Below are positions 42,038 through 50,233 of a stretch of 64,000 nucleotides of DNA, piece after piece (position 1 is the first letter of the stretch; the number at the start of each line of letters is the position of its first letter). This DNA is from Nitrospina sp052156635 (GTDB lineage: Bacteria; Nitrospinota; Nitrospinia; Nitrospinales; Nitrospinaceae), in assembly GCF_052156635.1 (NCBI RefSeq), contig NZ_JBQKUO010000001.1:372001-436000 (forward strand), given 5' to 3'. The notes under the pieces were generated by a model. That model did no database searches. It was not told where the DNA came from and was given only the letters and a program-made list of their open reading frames with translations. Made by a program: the position numbers and the translations under genes.

Positions 42038-42164
42038 GATTCCCCGGAAATTTGAGGTTCACGAAAGCCCGGAAACCCTGCGGGCGGGTCACAAGGGCCT
42101 TACAGACAGTATAAGGGCATTGTGCTGAATGAAAAGGAGTTTGAGGGATTTAAAGTGAGCCGTT

Positions 42165-43298
42165 TCAGGCCAGTTCGCATAATTTGCTGGAAGGGGCCGG
42201 TTGCTCCGGTTGCGGGGTTTTGCGTTTCGGCTGTTTTTCCACCGGTTGCGGATAGCGGAAGGTCTTGCCTTCGAAATTCCGAACCACCACCTCTTTGTCG
42301 GTGAACTCGACGATGGAATCCGGAAGCAGGCGCACCTTGCCGCCGCCTCCCGGCGTGTCGATCACGAAGTAAGGCACCGCCATGCCGGAGGTGTGGCCCT
42401 GCAGGCCGCGGATGATCTCCAGCCCTTTTTCCACCGAGGTGCGGAAGTGGTCGGTGCCGACGGTCATGTCGGCCTGGTAGAGGTAATACGGTTTCACGCG
42501 GATGCGCAGGAGTTTCGTCACGAGTTCCTTCATCACCTCCACCGTGTCGTTGACGCCTTTCAGCAGGACGGTCTGCGCGCCGAGCGGCAGGCCCGCGTCG
42601 GCCAGCCGGTTGCACGCCACTTCCACTTCCGGCGTGATCTCGTCCGGGTGGTTGAAGTGCAGGTTGGCGTAGAGGGGATGGTATTTTTTCAGGATCTCGC
42701 ACAGCTCCGGCGTGATGCGGTCGGGCAACGTGCCGGGCACGCGTGTGCCGATGCGGATGATTTCCAGATGCGGTATTTCGCGCAGGGCTTTGAGAATGCG
42801 TTCCAGTTCCTTGTCGGGAACCAGCAGGGGGTCGCCGCCGGACATGATGACATCGCGGATTTCCGGGTGCTGGGCGATGTACTCGATGCCCTGGCGAAGC
42901 GTTTCGCGGGTGACGATGCCGGGAAACCCGATCTTTCGTTTGCGCGTGCAGAAGCGGCAGATGATGGGGCACTGGTTGTTGAGCATCAGCAGGACCCGGT
43001 CCGGGTAGCGATGCACCAGTTCCGGCACGGGCATGTCCTTTTCCTCGTTCAGGGGATCCGAGTCCAGGCCCTCTTCGGAGCTCAGCAGGTCGTCCAGCTC
43101 ATCGGCGGTGGGCACCACCTGTTTCCAGAGCGGGTCGTGTTCGCTTTTCACCTGTTTCAGGAAATAGGAGTTGATGCGGATGGGGAAGATTTCCGCAACC
43201 TTCTTCAGTTTTTCCCGGTACTGTTCATCGCCGGAGACGAAAGGAAGATCCTCCACCTTGACGACGCTGTCACTCAATTGCCTTTGCCAGGATTGCAT
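42165..43298 (-). CDS. kamA: Lysine 2,3-aminomutase family radical SAM enzyme
   Basis: 377 residues. KamA/EpmB enzymes interconvert L-alpha-lysine and beta-lysine using a 4Fe-4S cluster, SAM and PLP. The cluster motif CxxxCxxC is NNQCPIICRFCTRKRK (Cys110, Cys114, Cys117), followed by DVIMSGGDPLLVPD and RIGTRVPGTLPDRITPEL. The PLP lysine region is seen in TSGMAVPYFVIDTPGGGGKV. The C-terminal tail is unusual, Lys/Pro/Gln-rich (QPKRKTPQPEQPAPSS). Lysine 2,3-aminomutase and EpmB-type specificity cannot be separated here, and no efp or epmA is adjacent. It follows the glutaredoxin gene after 17 bases. Confidence 0.92.
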   Translation of the reverse strand: MQSWQRQLSDSVVKVEDLPFVSGDEQYREKLKKVAEIFPIRINSYFLKQVKSEHDPLWKQVVPTADELDDLLSSEEGLDSDPLNEEKDMPVPELVHRYPDRVLLMLNNQCPIICRFCTRKRKIGFPGIVTRETLRQGIEYIAQHPEIRDVIMSGGDPLLVPDKELERILKALREIPHLEIIRIGTRVPGTLPDRITPELCEILKKYHPLYANLHFNHPDEITPEVEVACNRLADAGLPLGAQTVLLKGVNDTVEVMKELVTKLLRIRVKPYYLYQADMTVGTDHFRTSVEKGLEIIRGLQGHTSGMAVPYFVIDTPGGGGKVRLLPDSIVEFTDKEVVVRNFEGKTFRYPQPVEKQPKRKTPQPEQPAPSSKLCELA

Positions 43299-43315
43299 GG
43301 CTACCTTTTCCGATT

Positions 43316-43558
43316 TCAGTTGGAGTTGTTGGAGTACGTGGATTTCAGGTATCGGATGATTTCGTACTCGTCATGCAGGATGACGTCGCCATCGACGAGA
43401 ACGGGAACGAAGGTCTGGCCGGTCAGTTCCTTGACTTCCTGCCGCTGGTGGTGCGGCGCGGGGACCATGATGGTTTCGTAATCGAGGTCCAACTGCTCGA
43501 GTGCGGATTGCACCATGGTGCAGTAACCGCAACCGTAAACACTATAAAATTTAATCAT
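43316..43558 (-). CDS. Glutaredoxin-like protein
   Basis: 80 residues from ATG 43558 (GTG 43564 would add two). The redox site is VYGCGYCTMVQSAL (C-G-Y-C). A TFVPVLVDGDVILHDEYEII stretch supplies the cis-proline and the glutathione-site region of glutaredoxins and GST N-terminal domains. It lies 12 bases after the ATP-grasp-like gene and just before kamA on the same strand, so the three genes are probably one operon. Confidence 0.85.
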   Translation of the reverse strand: MIKFYSVYGCGYCTMVQSALEQLDLDYETIMVPAPHHQRQEVKELTGQTFVPVLVDGDVILHDEYEIIRYLKSTYSNNSN

Positions 43559-43570
43559 TTTCACTTTTCT

Positions 43571-45016
43571 TCACTTTCCGGCGGCGCATGGTACCATGAC
43601 CGCATCCACCATGCCATGAATTTTCTTTTTGTCCTGCGGACACAAGGTGGCGAGGATGCCGCCCAGAGGCGCCTCCTCCCCGGTCACGAAATAATACGGC
43701 GTCAACCGCACCCGGCATTCCATCGTTTCGACGGTCTGCGCCCCGTGGTTCCAGAAGGGTTGGCGGAACCGCTTTCCCTTGTGAAACGCCTGCAGGATGT
43801 GCGGTTGCTCAGGAAACGCATTCAATGCAGACTGCAACGACTCCTGCCACTGTTCGGCGGGAACATCGTGCCCCACCACCACACCGCGGCTCCCCCAGGC
43901 ATCCGGACTGAAGCCGGAAGGCTTGATGACCAGCTCCCGCTCCTTCTGGGTGAGGTCGTATAACATCTTCCAGTCATTGACGTTATCGCCACGCACCGAA
44001 AGGCCGGGAATGACTCCGTGGGGCGGCAGGGGCCGTGAATCCAGAACCCAGGTACTTGGAATTAGATGGTTCAGGAGGTTAAAAGTTTCATCCCCCAGCG
44101 CTTTTTCCCACCACGTGGCGAGCGCCGGATGATGAAACAGGGCGAAACTCAGCTTCTCCTCCAGATGCGGCTTGTAGGGCGGCGTCGCCTTCACCCGCCC
44201 CTTCTTCACCGCGTAAGCCACCAGTTCGGCCTTCGGGATGTTCTTCAGGTCGAACAGCTCGAAGAAGCGGTAAATCACATCGAGCGCGACCTCCCGCTCT
44301 CCATCCTGCACGTAGAGTCCGTCTTCCTTAAAGAGCAGGTCGCGCGGATGGACGACATAGACCGGCCGTCCCGCCTCTTTCAGCACGCGCCCCAGGTACT
44401 GCATCTCGTTCAGGTAATCCGCCGCCTCGTCGGAAACGACGATCGCGGCGGTGCATCCCTCCACTCCGGCCACCGACTCCAGCATGCGGTAGAACAGTTC
44501 CGGGATCCCTCCCGCCTTCGTACCGACAATATCCTCCCCACCGTACAGCGTCATCAACCGCGTGGTGACGCCGAAACCGCCGGGCACGGAGTCGAGCTCG
44601 GTTATGGCAAAACCGTCATCGAGCGCCATGACGTCAGGGCGGAGGATGCCGGGCAACTTTCCTTTGAAGCGGTTCATGCGGGCGAGGTCGGTCAGCTCCG
44701 AAGGCTTGCCGGCGTCCAGGTATTCGGCGATCCATGCGGGCATCTTGCCCTTCGCGCTGTCCAGGTAGAGGCGGTTGAGCGCGGTGTAAAACCGGAGCAG
44801 GTGTCCGCCCAGGTTTTCAAAAAAGGCGACGTCCTTCGCCGGAAGGTAAAACGGTTGCGGCGAGATGCGCCAGGTGTTGGCCGGGTCGTCCGATTTCGGG
44901 GAATACACTCCGGACGCCACCAGGGCGTTTTCAATGTCGGTGCATTGGGCTGAGGGACCTGCGATCATGATTTCTGATAGATAGTTGATGAATGGTGAAT
45001 CGATTGCGACTATCAT
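43571..45016 (-). CDS. Divergent circularly permuted ATP-grasp-like protein
   Basis: 481 residues from ATG 45016 (ATG 44968 is an alternative). I do not know a named family, but four blocks line up in order with the permuted ATP-grasp protein encoded divergently at 45152. AITELDSVPGGFGVTTR (137-153) matches VLEDNLRCPSGVSYVLGNR. LDVIYRFFELFDL (245-257) matches VDAIYRRIDDDFL. ELVIKPSGFS...GSRGVVVG (361-382) matches MVVKETNASGGYGMLIG. ECRVRLTPYY...GGI (433-454) matches HVDLRPFVLYGEE...GGL. It is therefore likely an ATP-dependent carboxylate-amine ligase; substrates are unknown. It heads an operon with a glutaredoxin and KamA. Confidence 0.72.
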   Translation of the reverse strand: MIVAIDSPFINYLSEIMIAGPSAQCTDIENALVASGVYSPKSDDPANTWRISPQPFYLPAKDVAFFENLGGHLLRFYTALNRLYLDSAKGKMPAWIAEYLDAGKPSELTDLARMNRFKGKLPGILRPDVMALDDGFAITELDSVPGGFGVTTRLMTLYGGEDIVGTKAGGIPELFYRMLESVAGVEGCTAAIVVSDEAADYLNEMQYLGRVLKEAGRPVYVVHPRDLLFKEDGLYVQDGEREVALDVIYRFFELFDLKNIPKAELVAYAVKKGRVKATPPYKPHLEEKLSFALFHHPALATWWEKALGDETFNLLNHLIPSTWVLDSRPLPPHGVIPGLSVRGDNVNDWKMLYDLTQKERELVIKPSGFSPDAWGSRGVVVGHDVPAEQWQESLQSALNAFPEQPHILQAFHKGKRFRQPFWNHGAQTVETMECRVRLTPYYFVTGEEAPLGGILATLCPQDKKKIHGMVDAVMVPCAAGK

Positions 45017-45151
45017 TTATAAAGATGCCCGGATTGCCCGAAAGGTTCTAAATGGATTCCGCAAGGGGCCCATTTGGCCTGGATTCAGCTTTTCCCCCTT
45101 CCGAATCGCATTTAAAAGTCGTGAACCCTGTGTTACCATTACACTACTTCT

Positions 45152-46597
45152 ATGGATTTCAAAGACTACGACCCCGGCCATTTTTACGACGAAATCTTCG
45201 AGGGCCCGGGCCGCGCCCGGCCGGGCGTGGAATCACTGGTCGACCTCCTCCACAACCTGGAAAAAGGCGATCTGCAGCGCCGACAGCGCGCCGCGGAAAC
45301 CATCCTGCTCAACCTCGGCATCACCTTCAACGTGTACGGTGCCGAACAGGGCGTGGAAAAAATCTTTCCGTTCGACATCATCCCGCGAACCATCAGCGCG
45401 AAAGACTGGGACTACATCGAGCGGGGGGTCAAGCAACGCATCTTCGCCCTCAATGAATTCATCAAGGACATCTATTCCGACCAGAAAATATTAAAGGACG
45501 GCGTGGTGCCGAAAGATTTGGTCCTTTCCTCGGAACCGTACCGTAAGGAGTGCATCGGCCTGCGTCCGCCGAAAGGCATCTGGGCGCACATCACCGGGAC
45601 CGACCTGGTGCGCGACAGGGACGGCCAGTTCTACGTTCTGGAAGACAACCTGCGTTGCCCATCCGGCGTTTCCTACGTGCTCGGCAACCGGCAGGTACTC
45701 AAGCAAACGTTTCCCGGCATCTTCAGCGCCATGCGCGTGCGCCCGGTGGATGCGTATCCGAATCTGCTGCTGCAGGTGATGGATCACCTCGTCCCCGAAT
45801 CGGTGCGCGATCCCTGCCGCGTCATCCTGACGCCGGGAGTCCACAACTCAGCGTACTTCGAGCATTCGTTCCTGGCCCGGCAGATGGGCATCGAACTGGT
45901 GCAGGGAAGCGACCTCGTCGTCTCCGACGATTTCGTCTACATGAAAACGACGCGTGGGTTCCAGCGCGTCGATGCCATCTACCGCCGCATCGACGACGAT
46001 TTCCTGGACCCGAAGGTGTTCCGTTCCGATTCCCTGCTCGGCTGCCCCGGCCTCATGGAAGCCTACATGAAAGGCCACGTGGCGTTGATCAACGCACCGG
46101 GAACGGGGGTGGCGGACGACAAGGCGGTGTACAACTACGTGCCGCAGATCATCCGCTACTACATGAACGAGGATTGTATTCTGCCCAACGTGCCGACCTA
46201 CCTGGCGGAAAACCCGGTGGAGCGCAGCCACATCATCGACAACCTGAAAAACATGGTGGTGAAGGAAACCAACGCTTCCGGCGGCTACGGCATGCTCATC
46301 GGCCCGGCCTCGACCTACCGGGAGCGAAAGCTGTTCGAGGACAAGATCAAGGCCAATCCGCGGAATTACATCGGCCAGCCGGTGATCCAGCTGTCGCGCG
46401 CGCCGATCCTGGTGAAGAACCGCTACGAGGGCCGCCACGTGGACCTGCGTCCGTTCGTGCTGTACGGCGAGGAAATCCAGGTCATTCCCGGCGGGCTGAC
46501 GCGCGTGGCGCTCAAGAAAAACTCGCTTGTCGTCAATTCGTCTCAGGGCGGCGGCAGCAAGGACACCTGGGTGCTGTACGATTCGGAGAATGGATGA
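45152..46597 (+). CDS. Circularly permuted type 2 ATP-grasp protein
   Basis: 481 residues. The DUF404/DUF407 family signatures are clear: GITFNVYGAEQGVEKIFPFD, FYVLEDNLRCPSGVSYVLGN, TPGVHNSAYFEHSFLARQMG, RVDAIYRRIDDDFLDP, NMVVKETNASGGYGMLIGP and HVDLRPFVLYGEEIQVIPGG. The family is predicted to form peptide or amide bonds with ATP. It regularly occurs, as here, with alpha-E, transglutaminase and proteasome-like Anbu genes. It starts the plus-strand operon and is divergent from the related gene at 43571-45016. Confidence 0.92.
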   Translation: MDFKDYDPGHFYDEIFEGPGRARPGVESLVDLLHNLEKGDLQRRQRAAETILLNLGITFNVYGAEQGVEKIFPFDIIPRTISAKDWDYIERGVKQRIFALNEFIKDIYSDQKILKDGVVPKDLVLSSEPYRKECIGLRPPKGIWAHITGTDLVRDRDGQFYVLEDNLRCPSGVSYVLGNRQVLKQTFPGIFSAMRVRPVDAYPNLLLQVMDHLVPESVRDPCRVILTPGVHNSAYFEHSFLARQMGIELVQGSDLVVSDDFVYMKTTRGFQRVDAIYRRIDDDFLDPKVFRSDSLLGCPGLMEAYMKGHVALINAPGTGVADDKAVYNYVPQIIRYYMNEDCILPNVPTYLAENPVERSHIIDNLKNMVVKETNASGGYGMLIGPASTYRERKLFEDKIKANPRNYIGQPVIQLSRAPILVKNRYEGRHVDLRPFVLYGEEIQVIPGGLTRVALKKNSLVVNSSQGGGSKDTWVLYDSENG

Positions 46598-46642
46598 AGT
46601 GATGAGAAATGAAACCTCATTTGCATTTTATAGAGTGACCCC

Positions 46643-47626
46643 ATGCTGAGCCGCGTCGCCGATTCCTTATACTGGATGAGCACATACCTCGAACGCGCCG
46701 AGAACGTCGCGCGGTTCATCGACGTCAACCTGCAGATGATCCTCGACCTGCCTCTCCTTCAGAACCAGAACAATCACTGGAAACCGCTGATCAACATCAC
46801 CGGCGACGAGGAATATTTTTACGAAACTTACGGCGAGCCCACGCGCGAAAACGTGATGCGGTTCCATACCTTCGACCGCAACTACCCGAACTCCATCATC
46901 TCCTGCGTCACCGCCGCGCGCGAGAACGCGCGCAGTATCCGCGAAGTCATCTCGTCCGAGATGTGGGAACAGATCAACCAGTTTTACCTGCTGGTGCGCA
47001 TGGAGGAATCCAACGGCAACGCGCTGTCCAATCCTTTTGATTTCTTTTACGAAGTGAAGACCGCAAGCCACCTGTTCAACGGTGTCATGGACTCGACCAT
47101 GACGCACGGGGAGGCTTGGAATTTCGCGCATTTGGGAGGCATGCTGGAGCGCGCCGACAAAACCTCCCGCATCCTGGACGTGAAATATTTCATCCTGCTT
47201 CCCAAGCTGGAGTATATTGGAACGCCCGTGGACGACACCCAGTGGGCGGTCCTGCTCAAATCGACCAGCGGCCTCGAAATGTACCGGAAACAGTACAAAC
47301 ACATTTCACCGGACAACGTCGTGGACTTTTTGATTCTTAACCGGGAATTTCCCCGTTCGATTCATTTCTGCCTCAACGAAGCCGAAGAGGCGCTGTCCAA
47401 GATCACCGGCTCGCCGCCCGGCACTTACCGCAACAACGCGGAACAGACACTCGGCCGCCTTCGCTCCCGCATCAACTACACCACCGTCGCGGAAATTTTC
47501 TCCCACGGCCTGCACGAATACCTGGACGATTTCCAGGCGGACCTCGTCCAGATCACGCAGGAAATCGGCCGCACGTTTTTCTCGCTGGAACCCCCGCAAT
47601 TCGAAAGAGGAGCGCGGCAGGCATGA
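46643..47626 (+). CDS. Alpha-E (DUF403) domain protein
   Basis: 327 residues, largely alpha-helical. The start MLSRVADSLYWMSTYLERAENVARFIDVN is diagnostic (read as LSRVADSLYWMSTYLERAEN). Further motifs are GMLERADKTSRILDVKYF and FLILNREFPRSIHFCLNEAE. Family members sit between permuted ATP-grasp and transglutaminase genes and are thought to work with the ligase, though the biochemistry is unsettled. It overlaps the Anbu gene by ATGA. Confidence 0.93.
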   Translation: MLSRVADSLYWMSTYLERAENVARFIDVNLQMILDLPLLQNQNNHWKPLINITGDEEYFYETYGEPTRENVMRFHTFDRNYPNSIISCVTAARENARSIREVISSEMWEQINQFYLLVRMEESNGNALSNPFDFFYEVKTASHLFNGVMDSTMTHGEAWNFAHLGGMLERADKTSRILDVKYFILLPKLEYIGTPVDDTQWAVLLKSTSGLEMYRKQYKHISPDNVVDFLILNREFPRSIHFCLNEAEEALSKITGSPPGTYRNNAEQTLGRLRSRINYTTVAEIFSHGLHEYLDDFQADLVQITQEIGRTFFSLEPPQFERGARQA

Positions 47627-48357
47627 CTTTCTGCATCGGAATCAAGGTCGCCGAGGGGCTGGTGGGCATCGCCGACTCACGCCTGACTTCCGGCACCGAA
47701 CAGATCCGCGCGCGCAAGCTGTCCATCCACCGCCCCGGCGGGAAACCCATGTTCGTCATGTCCTCCGGCCTGCGCTCGGCACGCGACAAGGTCATCACCT
47801 ATTTCGACGAGGTGCTGGAGGAGGAACAGGAAAATTTCGACAAGCTGTACAAGGCGGTCAACCGGCTGGCCTCGCAGGTGCGGAAAGTGTCGGACGAGGA
47901 CAAGAAAGCGCTGGAGGAAAGCAGTCTCGCCTTCAATCTGCACGCGCTGGTGGGGGGGCAACTGGAAAAGGACGCGGAACCCAAACTTTACATGATTTAC
48001 CCGCAAGCCAATTGGGTTGAAATCGGGCAGGGGACTCCCTATCATATCATCGGCAATTCAGCGTACGGCAAGCCCATCTGCGACCGGGCGCTCCGTTACG
48101 ACACCGATCTCAAAATGGCCCTCAAGATCGGCGCACTGGCGTTCGATGCCACCCGGCAGAGCGCCACGGACGTCGGCTTTCCTTTGGACGTGGTGGTTTA
48201 CCAGGCGGAGACCAAAACCATGCTGGAGTACAGTTACAAGGAACGGGACCTTCGCCAGGTATCTCAATGGTGGAAGAACCAGATCCAACGCTCGCTCCAG
48301 GCACTTCCCTCAGACTGGGTGGAAGCGCTGTTCAACCAACCTTCTTCGCCTTCCTGA
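47623..48357 (+). CDS. Anbu, proteasome-type (Ntn-hydrolase) peptidase
   Basis: 244 residues. Removing Met1 would expose Thr as the N-terminal nucleophile (MTFCIGIKVAEGLVGIADSR). The conserved Asp (position 17 of the mature chain) and a Lys in RARKLSIHR follow, as in 20S beta and HslV proteases. The length and the block EKDAEPKLYMIYPQANWVEI fit Anbu (the ancestral beta subunit), not HslV (about 175 residues). No AAA unfoldase is encoded nearby. It is predicted to form a self-compartmentalised peptidase of uncertain substrate. Confidence 0.93.
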   Translation: MTFCIGIKVAEGLVGIADSRLTSGTEQIRARKLSIHRPGGKPMFVMSSGLRSARDKVITYFDEVLEEEQENFDKLYKAVNRLASQVRKVSDEDKKALEESSLAFNLHALVGGQLEKDAEPKLYMIYPQANWVEIGQGTPYHIIGNSAYGKPICDRALRYDTDLKMALKIGALAFDATRQSATDVGFPLDVVVYQAETKTMLEYSYKERDLRQVSQWWKNQIQRSLQALPSDWVEALFNQPSSPS

Positions 48358-48376
48358 CTTTCCGGAGGTTTTCCTT

Positions 48377-49264
48377 ATGCTGTTTCGTATCGAGCACGCC
48401 ATTCGTTATATTTATTCCGACCGTGCGTACATCGAGCCGATGACCATCCGCCTGCGCCCGCGTTCCGACTGCTGGCAGATGCTCCACAAACATTCCCTGG
48501 ATATCGAACCCGCGCCCAATGGCATGACGGAATCGGTGGACCTGGAGGGCAACTCGGTGACGTCTATCTGGTCCACGGGCCTGCTGGACCGGCTGTCGAT
48601 CAAGGCGGTGTCGCAGGTGGAGACGGCGCAGGAAAACCCATTCAATTTCATCATCAACGACAGCCAGGCGTTGAGCCTGCCGATAAAGTACGATGCCGGC
48701 TACGGCAATGCGCTCGATCCGTATATCACGCGGGAGTATTCCAGCGATGATGTGCACGAATTTGCCAATGCCCTGCTTAAGGAGTTCGGCACCAACACGA
48801 CTTCCTTTCTCACAGGCCTCAACCAGTACCTCCATGAAAATTTTCACCGCGTCCTGCGCGAACAGGGTGAGCCGTTGCATCCGTCGGCCCTGCTGAAAAC
48901 GCGGGAGGGCGCCTGCCGGGATTTGACCGTTCTGTTCATGGACGTCTGCCGCGTGCTGGGGATGGCCACACGGTTCACCAGCGGTTACTTTTTCGGCGAC
49001 GACGACGGATTCGACCAGCACGAACTGCATGCATGGGCGGAGGTGTACCTGCCCGGCGGCGGCTGGCGCGGGTACGATCCGACCCACGGCCTCGCGGTGG
49101 CAGACCGGCACGTGGCCATGGCCTCGGCCTGCAAGTCTTCCCTCACCGCCCCCACCAGCGGCACCTACCGCGGTACCGGCGTCACTTCCTCTCTCGAATA
49201 CAACATCCAGATCTCGCGCATCGATGCGCTGGAAACCCACAACGCGGACCTGATGGAAGACTGA
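48377..49264 (+). CDS. Transglutaminase-like cysteine protease family protein
   Basis: 295 residues from ATG 48377, which has GGAGG 8 bases upstream; the frame stays open further upstream inside the Anbu gene. An N-terminal beta domain (IEHAIRYIYSDRAYIEPMTI) is followed by the transglutaminase core with its triad: Cys180 in TREGACRDLTVLFMDVCR, His218 in HELHAWAEVYLPG and Asp234 in GYDPTHGLAV. In this cluster it may cleave or transfer the amide bonds that the ATP-grasp enzymes make. It lies 19 bases after the Anbu stop. Confidence 0.92.
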   Translation: MLFRIEHAIRYIYSDRAYIEPMTIRLRPRSDCWQMLHKHSLDIEPAPNGMTESVDLEGNSVTSIWSTGLLDRLSIKAVSQVETAQENPFNFIINDSQALSLPIKYDAGYGNALDPYITREYSSDDVHEFANALLKEFGTNTTSFLTGLNQYLHENFHRVLREQGEPLHPSALLKTREGACRDLTVLFMDVCRVLGMATRFTSGYFFGDDDGFDQHELHAWAEVYLPGGGWRGYDPTHGLAVADRHVAMASACKSSLTAPTSGTYRGTGVTSSLEYNIQISRIDALETHNADLMED

Positions 49265-49273
49265 AGGTAATTC

Positions 49274-49963
49274 ATGACCGATTCCCATTCCGGCGACACG
49301 GCGCCCAAACGCATTTCCCTGTTCCCTCTTCCGACTTCGGTGTTCTATCCAAAAACGTACCTGCCGCTCCACATCTTTGAGCCCCGGTACCGCAAAATGA
49401 TCCAGAACTCCATCGACAACGGCCAGTGGATCGGCATGGTGCTGCTGGAACCTGGATATGAAGAGGAGTATTTTGCCCGGCCGGCCATCAAGCAGATCGG
49501 GTGCATGGGCAACCTGGAAAAATGGTTTCAGTACGACGACGGCCGCTACGACATCGTGCTCAATGGCCGCTCCCGTTTCCGGATCGTGAGCGAGGTGGGA
49601 GACGATCTGTACCGTGAGGCCGAGGTGGAGCCGTTGCCCTGCACCAACGATGTTCCCCTGGATAAAACACCGCCACAACTGGACGAACTCACCGCCCTTT
49701 ACCGGAAATTCATCGAACACCTGCCACGCAAGAATGCGCACAAGGTGGAACTGGACCTCACCCACTGCCAGACGCTGGGCGAGGCGGTGGACCGCGTTGC
49801 TTACATGTTCGATTCCGCTCTCGACCAGAAACAGGCCTTCCTCGAAGAACTGGACGTGCTCAAACGTCTCGACCTGATTAAAACCCAGATCAACCTGAAG
49901 CTGGAAATCGTGCAACGCTCGCGAAGCTTCTCCAAAGTCAACTGGGACGTCCGCATGAACTGA
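49274..49963 (+). CDS. Stand-alone Lon substrate-binding domain protein
   Basis: 229 residues consisting only of the Lon N-terminal (LON/PUA-like) domain plus a helical region: ISLFPLPTSVFYPKTYLPLH, IFEPRYRKMIQNSI, IGCMGNLEKWFQYDDGRYD and IVLNGRSRFRI. There is no AAA or protease domain. Free-standing Lon-N proteins are common but of uncertain role. Here it is the last gene of the Anbu operon, 9 bases after the transglutaminase stop, so substrate recruitment to this system is a plausible inference. Confidence 0.9.
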   Translation: MTDSHSGDTAPKRISLFPLPTSVFYPKTYLPLHIFEPRYRKMIQNSIDNGQWIGMVLLEPGYEEEYFARPAIKQIGCMGNLEKWFQYDDGRYDIVLNGRSRFRIVSEVGDDLYREAEVEPLPCTNDVPLDKTPPQLDELTALYRKFIEHLPRKNAHKVELDLTHCQTLGEAVDRVAYMFDSALDQKQAFLEELDVLKRLDLIKTQINLKLEIVQRSRSFSKVNWDVRMN

Positions 49964-50158
49964 CCCGCCGTGGGCGGGAGCAAATATGCGATGCCGGGGC
50001 GTTGTCTTGAGAGTTCCGGGGCGCAAATGGAATAGCCTGACCCAATTCCCATAAGTCTCAACCAAACAAGGTCAGGCGAACAGGACATGGGGCGAACATT
50101 CAGCGATTTTCTTTTTGTCCACTTCCTTCCTCGTTGCAGTTCCTTCTTTGGATTGCCG

Positions 50159-50167
50159 TGATACAAT
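50159..50167 (+). promoter_or_regulatory. Candidate extended -10 promoter of the two-component operon
   Basis: TGATACAAT fits the extended -10 element (TGn followed by a near-consensus TACAAT) about 67 bases before the kinase ATG at 50234. No good -35 is visible, which is tolerable for extended -10 promoters. Confidence 0.4.
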
Positions 50168-50233
50168 TCTCTTCGACGGGCGATGCGGCGGCAATCCCTC
50201 CTCCAGCGCGCCCGTCATGGGAAGGACGTTGGA

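Noticed and set aside
45017..45151. Sigma-70 promoters in the divergent region between the two ATP-grasp genes
   Set aside because: Candidate boxes (for example TTTAAA with TACCAT at 17-base spacing) match consensus too weakly to list as a feature, although a divergent promoter region must exist here.
47623..48357. HslV protease instead of Anbu
   Set aside because: The protein is about 70 residues longer than HslV, no hslU neighbours it, and the ATP-grasp/alpha-E/transglutaminase context is that of Anbu.
49964..49985. Short hairpin CCCGCC-GTG-GGCGGG after the Lon-N gene as a terminator
   Set aside because: The 6-bp stem lacks a following T-run, so it is not a convincing intrinsic terminator.
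48332..50065. A 577-codon minus-strand open frame opposite the transglutaminase and Lon-N genes
   Set aside because: Both plus-strand genes have clear catalytic or domain motifs. The antisense product is His/Val/Arg-rich with no known fold, a typical GC-bias shadow.
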